A stretch of 54,460 nt of DNA from Kiritimatiellia bacterium (lineage in GTDB: Bacteria > Verrucomicrobiota > Kiritimatiellia > RFP12 > UBA1067): positions 1 through 54,460 of the forward strand of contig JAFXXW010000029.1 in NCBI GenBank assembly GCA_017542055.1, given 5' to 3'. Numbering within the stretch: the first letter of the stretch is position 1; every line of letters begins with the position of its first letter. The position numbers were made by a program, and so were the translations under genes. This document shows positions 7,599 to 17,452 of the stretch, piece by piece. Below the pieces are notes generated by a model. The model was not told where the DNA came from. It saw nothing but the letters and a program-made list of their open reading frames with translations, and did not search any database.

Positions 7599-9406
7599 TT
7601 AAGCCCCTGCTGTCTCAAGATGGCGTCGATGGCCGGTGCGCGTCCGCGGAAGCGCTTGAACACGTCGAGCGCGCTTTCGCTGCCGCCCATCGCCAGAATC
7701 GTGTCGCGATACTTCTTGCCGAGTTTGCGCATCTTGGCGTCGTTGCCGAGCCCCGCCTCCTCGAACGCGCCGTAGACGTCGGCGCTCATCACCTCGCTCC
7801 ACTTGTACCCGTAGTAGCCGGCGCTGTAGCCGCCCGAAAAGATATGCGTAAAGGCGTTGAGGAAGCGGTCTTCCGGCACGATCGGCATGCCGAAATGGGC
7901 AAACACCTTTTCCTTGAGCGCGTTGGGGTCCTTGACGCGCTTCAGATGGAGCATGAGATCGGTCTTGGCGAGCGCCAGCTGGCGACGGCAGGCGCTGGCG
8001 GCGCGGAAATTCTTGGCCGCCTTGACCTTGGCCTTGAGTCCGGCCGGCACCTCGATGCCGGTGCGATCGTCCAGGCACCAGTTTTCCATGAACTGGCTGG
8101 CCACCTCCACCGCGTCCCACTCCACGAGATTGATGCCGGCCGCATCCTCTTCGCCCACAGTGGTGAGCATCTGCTGGCAGGCATGGCCGAATTCGTGGAA
8201 GAGCGTCTCCACGTCGCGGAACGGCATGAGACTTTTGCCGTCTTGGTCCGGTTCCTTGAGATTGAGCACGATCACCGCCAACGGCAACTCCTTGAGCCGA
8301 CGGCTGCGGTTGCGAAATTCGTTCATCCACGCGCCACCCGACTTGGTGCCCGGCCGGGCATAGGCGTCCAGATAGAAGTGAGACAGCGTCTTGCCCTTGG
8401 CGACCACCCGGAAAACGCGCACGTCCTTGTGCCACACCGGGGGCTTGTCCCGGCCGGCGAGCTCCTCCACCTCGATGCCGAAGAGGAAATTGCAGATCTT
8501 GAAGAGCCCCTTCAGCACGTCCGCAAACTCGAAATGGCGCTTGAGCTCCTCTTCCGAATAGCTGTACTTGGCCTCGCGCAGTTTCTCCGCCAGGAACGCG
8601 AGGTCCCAAGGTTGGGCGTCCTCCATCATAGCGCGCAGTTCCGCGTCTTCCTTAAGCGAAATCTTTTTGGTGGCCCGGTCGAGCTCGTCGATCATGTCCA
8701 GCACGGCCTGCACCGAAGGCGCGCACTTGGAGGCGAGCGATTCTTCCGCGAAGTTGGCGAAACCGAGCAGTTTGGCGCATTCGGCGCGAAGCTTCAGGAT
8801 CTCCAGGATGCGCGCGCCGTTTTCCGGAGCGCGGGAAATCCGCTTCATGTAGATGCGCTGACGCTTCCGGCGATTCTTGCAGAACTTCATCGTCTCCACG
8901 TACTTGGCGTCGCTGATCTCCTTGTCGGTGGCGTCGATGACCGCGTTGGAGAAGTCGGTTCCCAGCTTGGCCAACGCCGACTGGATCTCGTTGAAGCGCT
9001 CCTTCTTTTTCCCTTTAAGCGCCACGCCCGACAGCCGCGCGCCGAGAATCATCTTTTCGATGATGCGCTTCTCCACCGGCAAACGGCAGGCTACCCGGGT
9101 GGAATGGGCGTAGAGCTTGGGGCTTTGCGAAACGCGCAGCGAAAACTCCACGATCCGGCCTTGATAGGCTTCCTGCACCTTGCGCCACGCGGGCGAATTG
9201 CACACCGAAAGCTCGTGGAGCACCATGCCCCAGGTTGACCACAAGTCGCGCACCGCGTCGTTGAGCGGGTAGATGAGCTGGCCGAAGGTCTTGGGCTCGG
9301 ACGCCTCCAACGCGGCGATTTTGCTTTCGGCCGCCGGCAACAGCCGCTCCAGTTCTCGCTGGGCGAAATCGGGGGTGAAACCGGTCCAATCGGGAAACGT
9401 GGTCAT
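7595..9406 (-). CDS. M3 family oligopeptidase (oligopeptidase A / PrlC-like)
   Basis: A 603-residue soluble zinc peptidase without signal peptide. The catalytic motif HEFGH lies at about residues 404-408, with the third zinc ligand expected in the following NLVEWDAVEVASQF segment, as in M3A peptidases. The C-terminal GGYSAGYYGYKWSEVMSADV is the conserved substrate-binding glycine/tyrosine loop of oligopeptidase A and dipeptidyl carboxypeptidase. It is somewhat shorter than E. coli PrlC (about 680). It degrades short cytosolic peptides. Embedded in the exopolysaccharide operon and linked by ATGA overlaps on both sides, it may recycle amino acids alongside the arginine genes. Confidence 0.9.
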   Translation of the reverse strand: MTTFPDWTGFTPDFAQRELERLLPAAESKIAALEASEPKTFGQLIYPLNDAVRDLWSTWGMVLHELSVCNSPAWRKVQEAYQGRIVEFSLRVSQSPKLYAHSTRVACRLPVEKRIIEKMILGARLSGVALKGKKKERFNEIQSALAKLGTDFSNAVIDATDKEISDAKYVETMKFCKNRRKRQRIYMKRISRAPENGARILEILKLRAECAKLLGFANFAEESLASKCAPSVQAVLDMIDELDRATKKISLKEDAELRAMMEDAQPWDLAFLAEKLREAKYSYSEEELKRHFEFADVLKGLFKICNFLFGIEVEELAGRDKPPVWHKDVRVFRVVAKGKTLSHFYLDAYARPGTKSGGAWMNEFRNRSRRLKELPLAVIVLNLKEPDQDGKSLMPFRDVETLFHEFGHACQQMLTTVGEEDAAGINLVEWDAVEVASQFMENWCLDDRTGIEVPAGLKAKVKAAKNFRAASACRRQLALAKTDLMLHLKRVKDPNALKEKVFAHFGMPIVPEDRFLNAFTHIFSGGYSAGYYGYKWSEVMSADVYGAFEEAGLGNDAKMRKLGKKYRDTILAMGGSESALDVFKRFRGRAPAIDAILRQQGLK

Positions 9407-10407
9407 ACGCTTTTCCTGTCTGCGAGCGAACTCACGAACAATGCTTTGATGGTGTGCATGCGGTTTTCGGATTCGTCGAAAACCTTGGAATACTTGGATT
9501 CGAAAACTTCGTCCGTCACTTCCAGCGCGCCGGTCTCGCGGGTGGCCTCGGTGTTGGCGTCGTGGAAAGCGGGCAGGCAATGGAGGAACATGAGCCGGCC
9601 TTCGAGATTGCCGGTGGCGCGCATGAGGTCCATGTTGATCTGGTAGGGGCGGAGCAGCTTGATGCGCTCGGCCGTCTTGGACTCTTCGCCCATCGACACC
9701 CAAACGTCGGTGTAAAGGACGTTGGCGCCCTTGACGCCCTTGACCGGATCGTTGAAAACGCGGATGTCCACGCCGTTCTTGCGGGCCACCTCGTCCGCCT
9801 CGGCCAGGATGCTCTCGTCCGGCATCAGTTCCTTGGGGCTGCAGCAGATATAGCGGATGCCGCACTTGGCGCAACCCATCATCAGCGAATTGGCCACATT
9901 GTTGCGCCCGTCGCCCACGTAGGCGAGCGTGCAATCCTTGAGCGAGCCGAAAGTTTCCTTGATGGTCAGGAAGTCGGCGTAGATCTGCGTGGGGTGGTAG
10001 TCGTCGGTAAGTCCGTTCCACACCGGAACGCCCGAATACCTGGCCAGGTCTTCGCACGTCTTTTGGCTGTAGCCCCGGAAGAGAATGCCGTCGTAGATGC
10101 GCCCCAGGACCCGCGCGGTATCCTTGACCGACTCTTTCTTGCCGAAGTGGATGTCCGGATGCGTCAGATACTCGGCGCCTCCCCCTTCGTCGCGCGCGGC
10201 GATGATGGAGGAGTTGCGCGTACGGGTGGACGCCTTCTCGAAAATGAGCGCGATGTTCTTGCGGTGCAGCAGATCGCCGCGCACCCCGGCGGCACGACGC
10301 GCCTTGAGCTGCGCGGCGAGATCGATTATGCTCATCGTCTCCTCGTCGGTGAAGGAGGTAAGACGCATGAGCGAGCGGCCTTTGAGGCTATCCATCCAAG
10401 TGAGCAT
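9403..10407 (-). CDS. argF: Ornithine carbamoyltransferase
   Basis: A 334-residue enzyme that makes citrulline from ornithine and carbamoyl phosphate. The carbamoyl-phosphate loop STRTR is at residues 60-64, the second-domain HPTQ motif appears as YHPTQIYADF, and the ornithine-binding HCLPAFHD is near residue 270, the signature that separates ornithine from aspartate carbamoyltransferases. The residues after STRTR (NSSIIAARDEGG) differ from the common CAFEVAAYDQG form but keep the fold pattern. Lies next to argC, so the two arginine genes are co-transcribed inside a polysaccharide operon. The stop overlaps the peptidase start by ATGA. Confidence 0.93.
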   Translation of the reverse strand: MLTWMDSLKGRSLMRLTSFTDEETMSIIDLAAQLKARRAAGVRGDLLHRKNIALIFEKASTRTRNSSIIAARDEGGGAEYLTHPDIHFGKKESVKDTARVLGRIYDGILFRGYSQKTCEDLARYSGVPVWNGLTDDYHPTQIYADFLTIKETFGSLKDCTLAYVGDGRNNVANSLMMGCAKCGIRYICCSPKELMPDESILAEADEVARKNGVDIRVFNDPVKGVKGANVLYTDVWVSMGEESKTAERIKLLRPYQINMDLMRATGNLEGRLMFLHCLPAFHDANTEATRETGALEVTDEVFESKYSKVFDESENRMHTIKALFVSSLADRKSV

Positions 10408-10419
10408 TGCTGAGCTTCC

Positions 10420-11352
10420 TCAAACCTTGAGCCCGGTTTTGGGATCCAACCCCAGGGCGATATTCATATTCTGTATGGCGGCTCCGCTGGCGCCCTTGCC
10501 GAGATTGTCGAAGAGCGCCACCAGCATCAGCCGGTCCTTGTTGCCGTAGACGCTGATTTCCATGTCGTCCCGGCCCGACAGCGCCGCCGAAGACAAAAAT
10601 CCGCCCTCTTCGGAATCGTCCACGAATTTGACGAGACCCGTCTTGCGGTAATAGGCGCGGTAGCAATCCTTGACCGCTTCGATGCCGCCCTTGACGTCCT
10701 TGGCGAAAAGCGGCACCGAAACTTCCATGCCGCTGAAGTGCGGCACCACCACCGGACTGAAGCACGGCTCGTATTTGAGCTGGCAGTACTTGACCATTTC
10801 CGGCAAATGCTTGTGGTTCTGCCCGAGTGCGTACTGGCGCCCGCCCAGATGCAGGAGATCGTCTTTGGCTTCTTCGTAGTCGGCGATCATCTTCTTGCCG
10901 CCGCCGGAATAGCCCGTCAGGGAATGGCACGAGAGCCGCAGTTCCGGTTTGACGAGGCCCTGCTCCACCAACGGAGCCACGAGCGCGATAAAGCCGGAAG
11001 CGTGGCAACCGGGATTGGCGATCCGCTTGGATTTGGCGATTTTACGCCCCAGGCCGCCAATCTCCGCAAAACCGTACGTCCAGTCCTCGGCGCAACGATG
11101 GGCGGTGGAAGTGTCGATCAATACGGTGTTTTTGCCCGTGCAAAGCTTGGCCGCCTCGATTGCGGCCACGTCCGGCAGGCACAAAAACGCGACGTCCGAC
11201 CCGTTCATGGCTTCCGCGCGGCGTTTCGGGTCGCGCCGGGAGGCCTCGTCCAGGAGTATAAGTTCCAGATCGTCGCGCTCGGCCAGCCGCTCACGCACCT
11301 TGAGTCCCGTAGTGCCGGCGCTGCCGTCGATGAATACCTTAGCCTTGGCCAA
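10420..11352 (-). CDS. argC: N-acetyl-gamma-glutamyl-phosphate reductase, short type
   Basis: A 310-residue enzyme of arginine synthesis that reduces N-acetylglutamyl phosphate to the semialdehyde with NADPH. The N-terminal [17 protein letters not shown] is the nucleotide-binding segment of the short ArgC type (about 310 residues versus about 345 for the long type). The catalytic cysteine is C116 in NPGCHASGF, and the conserved histidine is in VPHFSGM. The start codon is TTG at 11352, because homology begins at once with AKAKVFIDG and no in-frame ATG precedes it; GGAGAG is just upstream. It overlaps the rfbB 3' end by 14 bases. Confidence 0.92.
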   Translation of the reverse strand: MAKAKVFIDGSAGTTGLKVRERLAERDDLELILLDEASRRDPKRRAEAMNGSDVAFLCLPDVAAIEAAKLCTGKNTVLIDTSTAHRCAEDWTYGFAEIGGLGRKIAKSKRIANPGCHASGFIALVAPLVEQGLVKPELRLSCHSLTGYSGGGKKMIADYEEAKDDLLHLGGRQYALGQNHKHLPEMVKYCQLKYEPCFSPVVVPHFSGMEVSVPLFAKDVKGGIEAVKDCYRAYYRKTGLVKFVDDSEEGGFLSSAALSGRDDMEISVYGNKDRLMLVALFDNLGKGASGAAIQNMNIALGLDPKTGLKV

Positions 11353-12376
11353 GCCGCTCTCCCGAGTACTTGTTCCGGTGGATCGGCCCCCACCACCATT
11401 CGTTGTCCAGGTACCATCGCACCGTCTTGCGGATGCCGGTGTCGAAATTCTCCTCCGGCCGCCACCCGAGCTCGTGCATCAGCTTGTCCGGGTCGATGGC
11501 ATAACGCAAATCGTGTCCCGGGCGGTCTTTCACGTAAGTTATGAGCTCCTCGTACTTGCTGCCGTCCGCACGCGGACGCAACTCGTCCAAGATGGCGCAA
11601 ATGGTCTTGACCACCTCCAGATTGGTCCGCTCGTTATGCCCGCCCACATTGTACGTTTCGCCGCTTTGGCCCTTCTCGTTGACGAGGCACAGCGCCTTCA
11701 CGTGGTCGTCCACGAACAGCCAGTCGCGAATGTTGGCGCCGGCGCCGTACACGGGGAGCGGCTTTCCGTCCAGACAGTTGAGGATGACGAGCGGAATGAG
11801 CTTTTCCGGGAAATGGTAGGGACCGTAATTGTTGGAACAGTTGGTGATCAGCACCGGCAAGCCGTAAGTATCGTGCCAGGCGCGCACCAGATGGTCGGAC
11901 GACGCTTTCGACGCGGAATAGGGACTGTGCGGAGAATACGGCGTCTTTTCCGTGAAATACCCTTCCTCGCCCAAAGTGCCGTACACTTCGTCGGTGGAGA
12001 TATGCTGGAAGACGAATCCGGGATGTTCGCGCCAATACTTGAGCGCCGACTGCAACAGCGTGGCGGTGCCCACGATGTTGGTGCGGATGAATTCTCCCGG
12101 GCCGTCGATCGACCGGTCCACGTGCGATTCCGCCGCCAAATGGAAGATGGTGTCGGGCTGGAAGCTTTCGAATGCCGCATCCATCGCCGCCTGGTCGCAG
12201 ATATCGGCCTTGAGCAGCGTGTATTTGTCTTCCGCCTCCTTGAGCGACTCCACGTTGCCGGCATAGGTGAGTTTGTCCACCACCAGCACTTCGCGACCCT
12301 CGCGGCACAAGTGGCGCACGAGGGCGCTGCCGATGAATCCGCAACCGCCGGTGACGATACAACGCTTATTCTTCAT
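11339..12376 (-). CDS. rfbB: dTDP-glucose 4,6-dehydratase
   Basis: A 345-residue extended short-chain dehydrogenase. The Rossmann motif GGCGFIG is at residues 10-16; the catalytic triad region shows ISTDEVYG (Asp-Glu specific to 4,6-dehydratases) and YSASKAS (Tyr and Lys). It converts dTDP-glucose to dTDP-4-keto-6-deoxyglucose for rhamnose and other deoxysugars. I chose the ATG at 12376 because [11 protein letters not shown] starts exactly at the fold; longer reading-frame starts fall inside the wzc gene. Overlaps wzc by 11 bases. The other rhamnose genes (rfbA, C, D) are not in the window. Confidence 0.93.
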   Translation of the reverse strand: MKNKRCIVTGGCGFIGSALVRHLCREGREVLVVDKLTYAGNVESLKEAEDKYTLLKADICDQAAMDAAFESFQPDTIFHLAAESHVDRSIDGPGEFIRTNIVGTATLLQSALKYWREHPGFVFQHISTDEVYGTLGEEGYFTEKTPYSPHSPYSASKASSDHLVRAWHDTYGLPVLITNCSNNYGPYHFPEKLIPLVILNCLDGKPLPVYGAGANIRDWLFVDDHVKALCLVNEKGQSGETYNVGGHNERTNLEVVKTICAILDELRPRADGSKYEELITYVKDRPGHDLRYAIDPDKLMHELGWRPEENFDTGIRKTVRWYLDNEWWWGPIHRNKYSGERLGQG

Positions 12377-14777
12377 CCGCCAACTCCGTCTTCTTGGATT
12401 CCGCCTCTTCCGTCGTTTGGGCGGCATCGCCGCCTGCTTGCTTTTTCTTGTGGTTCGGTCCGTAGCCATAGCCGTAACCGTAGCCATAACCGTACCCGCC
12501 GTAGCCGCCATAGCCGTAATAGCCCTTGTGATAGCCTCCGCCATGATGACGGGAGGGGCTGAACGCCGCCTGGCTGGACACTTCCACGTCGTTGACCACC
12601 ACGCCGAGAATCGTCGCGCCGGCTTCCGACAGGCACCGCGAGCAATACTGGATGGGCTTGAAGTGGGTGCGGTCGGGGCAGCACATGATAATGGCCGAAT
12701 CCACCAGCGTGGCCAAGGTAACCACGTCGCCCACCAGCCCGAAAGGCGGCGAGTCGACGATGATCTTGTCGAAGTGCTCGCGCGCCCACTCCAGGAATTC
12801 CGGCACTATCTTGGAACCGAGAATAGTGGCGGGGTTTACCCCCTCAGGCGGCAACGAGCAGATGACGCTCATGTTGGGCACGCTGGTTTCCTTGACCAGC
12901 TTGCCGAAATCGGGCAGGTTTTCGGGGTCGGCCCCCTGCATCACATGCGAGAACGACGTTTCTTTGGTCAGTTCCACGCCCCACACCTTGGCCATGCGGG
13001 GACGGCGCATATCGAAGTCGACCAACAGCGTACGCTTGCCGGTCTGGGCATAGGAGATGGCGATGGATGCCGAAGTGATCGTCTTGCCCTCGCCCGGCTG
13101 GGTGGAAATGATCAGCATGCATTTGCTCATCGACTCGTACCGGGGCGAATCGAGCAGGTTGCGCAGTCCCGCCACGACCTCGGAGAACTGCGAATACTTG
13201 TCCTCCACCATGAAGCGCGCCACCTGCTCGCGCTTTTTCCGCCGGACGTGCGGCAACACCGCCAGCACCTTGAGCGACAGACGTCCTTCGATATCCGACA
13301 GGTTGACCACCGTGTCCTCCAGATTGTCCATCACGAGCACGAAGAGTAGCCCGAGCCCGATCGACGCCATGATGCCCGCGCCGAAAATCATCATGGGGTT
13401 GGGGAGTACCGGCTTGGAGGGCACGTTGGCCATCTTCGCCAGACGCACTATTTCGTTGTTGGCCTCGGCGTCCATGCGCGCCTTGTTCTCGTCCATGATG
13501 AGGCCTTCCAAAACGTTGTTGGCCACCTTGAATTCGGCCTCCAACTGTCCCAGGCCGGACTCCGCCAACACGATCCGCTGCTCCACGCTGGCCAGCTCGT
13601 TGCGCAAATCCTCCTGCTTGATCCGCAGGTTGCCCAACTGGTTTCTGGTCACCTGCAAGGTGGAGCGACCGGTCAAAAGCGCGCGCGACACCGCATCCAG
13701 AAAGCGCTGGCGGGAAAGGTCGAGCTTCTTCTTGGCCATCATCACTTCCGGGTGGTTGTCGGTGAACGCCACCAGCAGCGAAGAATACGTGCCCGAATCG
13801 TCCTGGAACTGGCGGTATTCCTTGGCGATTTCCTCCGCCCGGGGCACGCCGGAAGACAGGTTGCCGAAGCTCTCGGGATCCTTCTGGACTTCGGTCAGCA
13901 GTTTTTCCCATTCGATAAGCTGCGTTTCCGTGGTTTCCAAAGCCAGCAAATCGCCCGTCGTCTTGCTGAGTCCCTGCTGTATGGTCTCCCGCATCGAGCG
14001 CAGGTTGTCCACCTTGTTGGCGGTGCGGAAATCGAGCAGCTGTTTGGCGATCTTGTCCACCTCGCGGCGACGCTTTTCCACGTTGCCGTGAATCTGGCTC
14101 ACGGCCTTGTCGCAGCGGAGCTTGTTCTCTTCGTCGGTGAAGTTTTCGATCGCTTCCGCATAGGCGTTGGCCAGCGCCGCCGCCAAAGCCGGAGTGCCCG
14201 AACGGACGGTGATGGTGATGATGCGGGAGTTGCGCTGAAGCTCCAGCTGTGAGCTGCCCAGCGTGGAAATGATTTCCTCGTCGGTGATGGTGGACGACGG
14301 ATGGTTGGCGCGGTACTGCTGAACGATGCGCGTCACGATTTTGTCCGAGCGCCAATCGGGAATGCGCGTATTGAAGATTTCCGCGTAGGTGTTGCCGTAG
14401 TCCGGCATGATCTGGTCCACCGAGCGTCCGGTCCCGGCCGAAGAGCGGCGCATATCCATGGTGAAGGAGCTTTGGGCTTCGTAGACCGTGGGCGAAATGC
14501 GATACACCGCAAACGCCACCACCAGACCTACCAGCAGAAAGACGAACACGCTGAGCCAGCGTTGCGAAATCACCCGGAACATGCGCCCCAGCGTGATGGT
14601 GCCTACGATAGATCCGTCGCTGCCTCCGGCCGGAGCGCCATACGTCCCGGACTGGCCATAAGCGCCATAGCCCATTCCGCCATAGGCCCGGCCGCCGTAA
14701 TATTGGGGGCCTTTGGCCGACCCGTAATACTTGGGCCCGGAAGATTTGCCGCCATAATACATGGGACTGTCTGCCAT
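12366..14777 (-). CDS. wzc: Wzc-like bacterial tyrosine kinase / polysaccharide co-polymerase with Tyr-rich tails at both ends
   Basis: An 803-residue inner-membrane protein. A Wzz-type chain-length domain lies between two transmembrane segments (about 76-94 and 453-473) with a long periplasmic coiled coil. The cytoplasmic BY-kinase domain has Walker A QPGEGKT, Walker A' [10 protein letters not shown] and Walker [11 protein letters not shown]. The C-terminal tail has about a dozen Tyr in YGYG repeats, the usual autophosphorylation cluster. Unusually, the cytoplasmic N-terminus (residues 1-47) is also Tyr/Gly-rich (MYYGG, KYYGS, QYYGG). It should control assembly of the polysaccharide exported by the Wza-like protein and beta-barrel encoded upstream. 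No cognate phosphatase gene is seen. Confidence 0.92.
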   Translation of the reverse strand: MADSPMYYGGKSSGPKYYGSAKGPQYYGGRAYGGMGYGAYGQSGTYGAPAGGSDGSIVGTITLGRMFRVISQRWLSVFVFLLVGLVVAFAVYRISPTVYEAQSSFTMDMRRSSAGTGRSVDQIMPDYGNTYAEIFNTRIPDWRSDKIVTRIVQQYRANHPSSTITDEEIISTLGSSQLELQRNSRIITITVRSGTPALAAALANAYAEAIENFTDEENKLRCDKAVSQIHGNVEKRRREVDKIAKQLLDFRTANKVDNLRSMRETIQQGLSKTTGDLLALETTETQLIEWEKLLTEVQKDPESFGNLSSGVPRAEEIAKEYRQFQDDSGTYSSLLVAFTDNHPEVMMAKKKLDLSRQRFLDAVSRALLTGRSTLQVTRNQLGNLRIKQEDLRNELASVEQRIVLAESGLGQLEAEFKVANNVLEGLIMDENKARMDAEANNEIVRLAKMANVPSKPVLPNPMMIFGAGIMASIGLGLLFVLVMDNLEDTVVNLSDIEGRLSLKVLAVLPHVRRKKREQVARFMVEDKYSQFSEVVAGLRNLLDSPRYESMSKCMLIISTQPGEGKTITSASIAISYAQTGKRTLLVDFDMRRPRMAKVWGVELTKETSFSHVMQGADPENLPDFGKLVKETSVPNMSVICSLPPEGVNPATILGSKIVPEFLEWAREHFDKIIVDSPPFGLVGDVVTLATLVDSAIIMCCPDRTHFKPIQYCSRCLSEAGATILGVVVNDVEVSSQAAFSPSRHHGGGYHKGYYGYGGYGGYGYGYGYGYGYGPNHKKKQAGGDAAQTTEEAESKKTELADEE
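12462..12521 (-). repeat. Short tandem repeat coding for the Tyr-Gly tail of Wzc
   Basis: Near-perfect tandem hexanucleotides (read on the plus strand as gtagcc, atagcc, gtaacc) encode alternating Tyr-Gly dipeptides. Such a repeat can change copy number by slippage in units that keep the frame, which would vary the number of phosphorylatable tyrosines. Confidence 0.7.
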
Positions 14778-14781
14778 ATCG

Positions 14782-16176
14782 CTACTCCTTTTCCGCTAAC
14801 GGCTTTTTGATCGACGGCGCGGAGTTGGCCGAAAGCGCCAAGGCCGCCGCCAACACCATCGACACGTCGCTCCGCCATGCCGAACATTCGAAAAACATCA
14901 CCGGAACCACCGCGAGCAGCAGCACCGGGAAAAGAAAATTGAGCGGTCGCCATTTGAGGTCGGCAAAACCGGCCACCAACCGCGAAACGTACGTCCACGC
15001 CAAAAAGCCCAGCCCGATCAGGAAAAACGCCGCCCCGATGACCCCGCGTTCGGCGATCAACTGCCACCAGCCGTTGGTGACCATAAGTTGACCCGGCACC
15101 ACCACCTTGTAAGTTTCGGGCGTGGCCAAAAACCGGATATCGAACTTGAACGACCCAAGCCCCGAACCCAGCCAGGGGTTTTCCTTGAACACCTTGGCAG
15201 CCATGTCCGACAGCACCGCACGCGACGCCATGAATCCGTCCGGCAGGAAGTTGAGCTCCTCGCATGCCTGGTACCGAAGCGCCAAACCGCTACCCGGCAC
15301 CGCCTCCACCGCCAGAAAACCGGCCGCCACGAACACCACGATGAAAAACAGCCCGCACCGGAAGGAACCCGAGCCCTCGAGCACCTTGTTGCAAGTGACA
15401 AAACCGATCATCGCCATGACGAGCGCGGCCGCCAGAAACGCCAGCGTGCACAGGAGGCTGGAAAAGAGCAACAAGCCCGCCATGCAACCGGCCAGGCCCG
15501 GCAACAGCAAAAGCTCCACCTTAAGCCAACGGTTTTCGTTGGCCCCGAACATTCCGGCCGCTCCCAACAGCAAGGCGATGCCGAAACCCATGCCGACGAA
15601 GGCCGGATTGTAATTCTCGCACGCCATCAGCCGCAGGAAAACAGCGTCGCCGTTCAGATACCGGTAGGCGAAATAAAGCCCGGCATAACCGACCAACATG
15701 GCCACCGTCACGCAATACGCGATCCGCGCCGATTTGCCCAACGCGTTGCGGATACCCAGCAATATCGTGGTCATGGCCACCGAAGCGGCAAACGGCAACA
15801 CCGCCGTCCCCTCCACGCTGCCGGGCATATAGGGCCACATGGCGGACCGCAACGACCAAGCCTGGAACTCGAAATCGTATTTGAGACCTATTCCGCCGTT
15901 GATCCAACGGATTGCCGCATACAGCACCACTGCCAGCATGAAGTAGGAAAACGGGTCAGATGTCATCGTGCGCACTACGCGCTCGCGCGCGTTATGAGGC
16001 ATTTCCCCGCCGATTCTGGACGGCTCCATTATTACCCATACCGCCCCCAAAAGCGACAGCCACAGGAGAACCGTGGCTATCCACCCTTCGGTGCAGTACG
16101 GAAATAGGAAGAGCGGCGCAGCCGTTAGTAACCCTAGGTGCGCCGCCAGAGCATACTTGGAAACAAGTTTCTGCAC
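14782..16176 (-). CDS. O-antigen ligase / Wzy-like polysaccharide polymerase
   Basis: A 464-residue protein with about 11-12 hydrophobic segments spread over its length and a large periplasmic loop near residues 300-365 containing NPWLGSGLGSFKF and a later TNGWWQLIAERG. The 'P..G.G.G.F' plus 'hN.....E.G' pattern in a periplasmic loop is typical of the WaaL/Wzy ligase-polymerase superfamily (PF04932). It likely polymerises repeat units or ligates the glycan at the periplasmic face. The start codon is GTG at 16176, directly abutting the TAA of the beta-barrel gene. Polymerase and ligase cannot be separated by sequence alone; the wzc context favours polymerase. Confidence 0.75.
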   Translation of the reverse strand: MQKLVSKYALAAHLGLLTAAPLFLFPYCTEGWIATVLLWLSLLGAVWVIMEPSRIGGEMPHNARERVVRTMTSDPFSYFMLAVVLYAAIRWINGGIGLKYDFEFQAWSLRSAMWPYMPGSVEGTAVLPFAASVAMTTILLGIRNALGKSARIAYCVTVAMLVGYAGLYFAYRYLNGDAVFLRLMACENYNPAFVGMGFGIALLLGAAGMFGANENRWLKVELLLLPGLAGCMAGLLLFSSLLCTLAFLAAALVMAMIGFVTCNKVLEGSGSFRCGLFFIVVFVAAGFLAVEAVPGSGLALRYQACEELNFLPDGFMASRAVLSDMAAKVFKENPWLGSGLGSFKFDIRFLATPETYKVVVPGQLMVTNGWWQLIAERGVIGAAFFLIGLGFLAWTYVSRLVAGFADLKWRPLNFLFPVLLLAVVPVMFFECSAWRSDVSMVLAAALALSANSAPSIKKPLAEKE

Positions 16177-17415
16177 TTAGTAGGTCAGACGGAATCCAAC
16201 CGTGGCGCGCCACCGGTCGTAATCGTAGTTGTTCTGCTTGGCCGCGCCGGAGTACCAGGCCTGCTGATATTCGAACGACGTGAAGACGCCCACAAAACGG
16301 TTGATCGTATAGTTGAGGCTGAGACGCGCCGTACCCACATCCTGCTCGTAGTCAAACCGCTGGTAGGTATTGAACGGATGCTCCTGCCGGCGATAGGCAA
16401 CGTCAAATGCTGCCGTCAACTTGCCGCGGACCATGCTGTGGGCAATACCCCAGCTGATGGTATCGGTCAAAGCCGAGCTGCCGCGAGCGGTTTCCGACGG
16501 CGAGTAGTACCTGGAGCCCATGAGCATCATGTTCCAGTTGTCCGTCATCTTCCAGTTGGCCGAAATCATATAGGTGGGCGCGTCTTCCGAGCTGGTGCAG
16601 TAGTCATAATGGCTCCAGCCGAGGAGCACCTTGTAGGAAATACGCTCGGTCATGTAAGATCCGATACCGCCCATCAGCGAGTAGCCTTCGGAATGGTCAT
16701 CCAAGACCGGATCGACTCCGGGAGTATAGTAGAGGTATGAATTGTTGTCCTGCGTATACCCGGCATAGTTGGCCGCAATCAAGAGATCGGTCCACTTGCT
16801 GGCGGCATAGCCCAGTTCCGCGCCCACCATCCAGCGCGTCCAGCCATACATAGGACCGTACGAGAGTTCCTTGTTGTCGTAGTGGAGATAATAGTAGCTG
16901 GCGTTGACGTTTCCGTGGAGCTTTTCGGTGAACCGGCGTTCCAAAACCGCTGCGGCGTTGGCCTGCGAACGATCACGCCCGACACCGCGTCCGCCATCGT
17001 TCATGGCGTCATCGTCCTGCGAAATCATCTGGTAACTTTCCGACAGCATCAAGTGCCAGCCCTTGCCTTCGTTTTCCGAATCGCTCCAGTTGAACACCAG
17101 GTTTTCGCCAAACGACGAATTGTTGTGCGAACTTGAATAATTGGAGGAATAGGCGTGATACTGATAGGTCAGGCCACCAAACAAGCGCCAATTGTCGCCG
17201 TTGTATTCCAACGTGGCGCCGGGATTGGCGCACCAAGACTGTCCGTCGGCCTTCTTGTTGGCGCTGTTGACGTTGGAGTCGTACGTGAAAGAGAAACTCA
17301 CATACGGCTTAAGCGTCATCCGCTGCCCAATCCTGATCCCGCCCGGGCGATCAAGTTCCTCGGCTTGTGCCGCCGCGGCTACGGCTAACGCCGCAATAAA
17401 CAAAAGCTTCTTCAT
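16177..17415 (-). CDS. Outer-membrane beta-barrel of the exopolysaccharide export system
   Basis: A 412-residue protein with a clear signal peptide (MKKLLFIAALAVAAAAQA, cleavage before EELD). The rest is alternating hydrophobic/polar strands rich in Tyr, Trp and Asn, ending in VGFRLTY, the aromatic terminus recognised by the BAM complex. It resembles the 'putative beta-barrel porin 2' family (PF10082) encoded with Wzc/Wza genes in bacteria that lack a classical Wza barrel. It may form the outer-membrane exit for the polymer together with the short Wza-like lipoprotein encoded two genes upstream. Confidence 0.75.
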   Translation of the reverse strand: MKKLLFIAALAVAAAAQAEELDRPGGIRIGQRMTLKPYVSFSFTYDSNVNSANKKADGQSWCANPGATLEYNGDNWRLFGGLTYQYHAYSSNYSSSHNNSSFGENLVFNWSDSENEGKGWHLMLSESYQMISQDDDAMNDGGRGVGRDRSQANAAAVLERRFTEKLHGNVNASYYYLHYDNKELSYGPMYGWTRWMVGAELGYAASKWTDLLIAANYAGYTQDNNSYLYYTPGVDPVLDDHSEGYSLMGGIGSYMTERISYKVLLGWSHYDYCTSSEDAPTYMISANWKMTDNWNMMLMGSRYYSPSETARGSSALTDTISWGIAHSMVRGKLTAAFDVAYRRQEHPFNTYQRFDYEQDVGTARLSLNYTINRFVGVFTSFEYQQAWYSGAAKQNNYDYDRWRATVGFRLTY

Positions 17416-17452
17416 ATTTATGTACCTTATTTTAAATTATTTGGCCACCGGG

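Noticed and set aside
12462-12534. CRISPR-like or intergenic repeat array
   Set aside because: The short tandem units lie inside wzc and encode Tyr-Gly repeats; there are no spacers.
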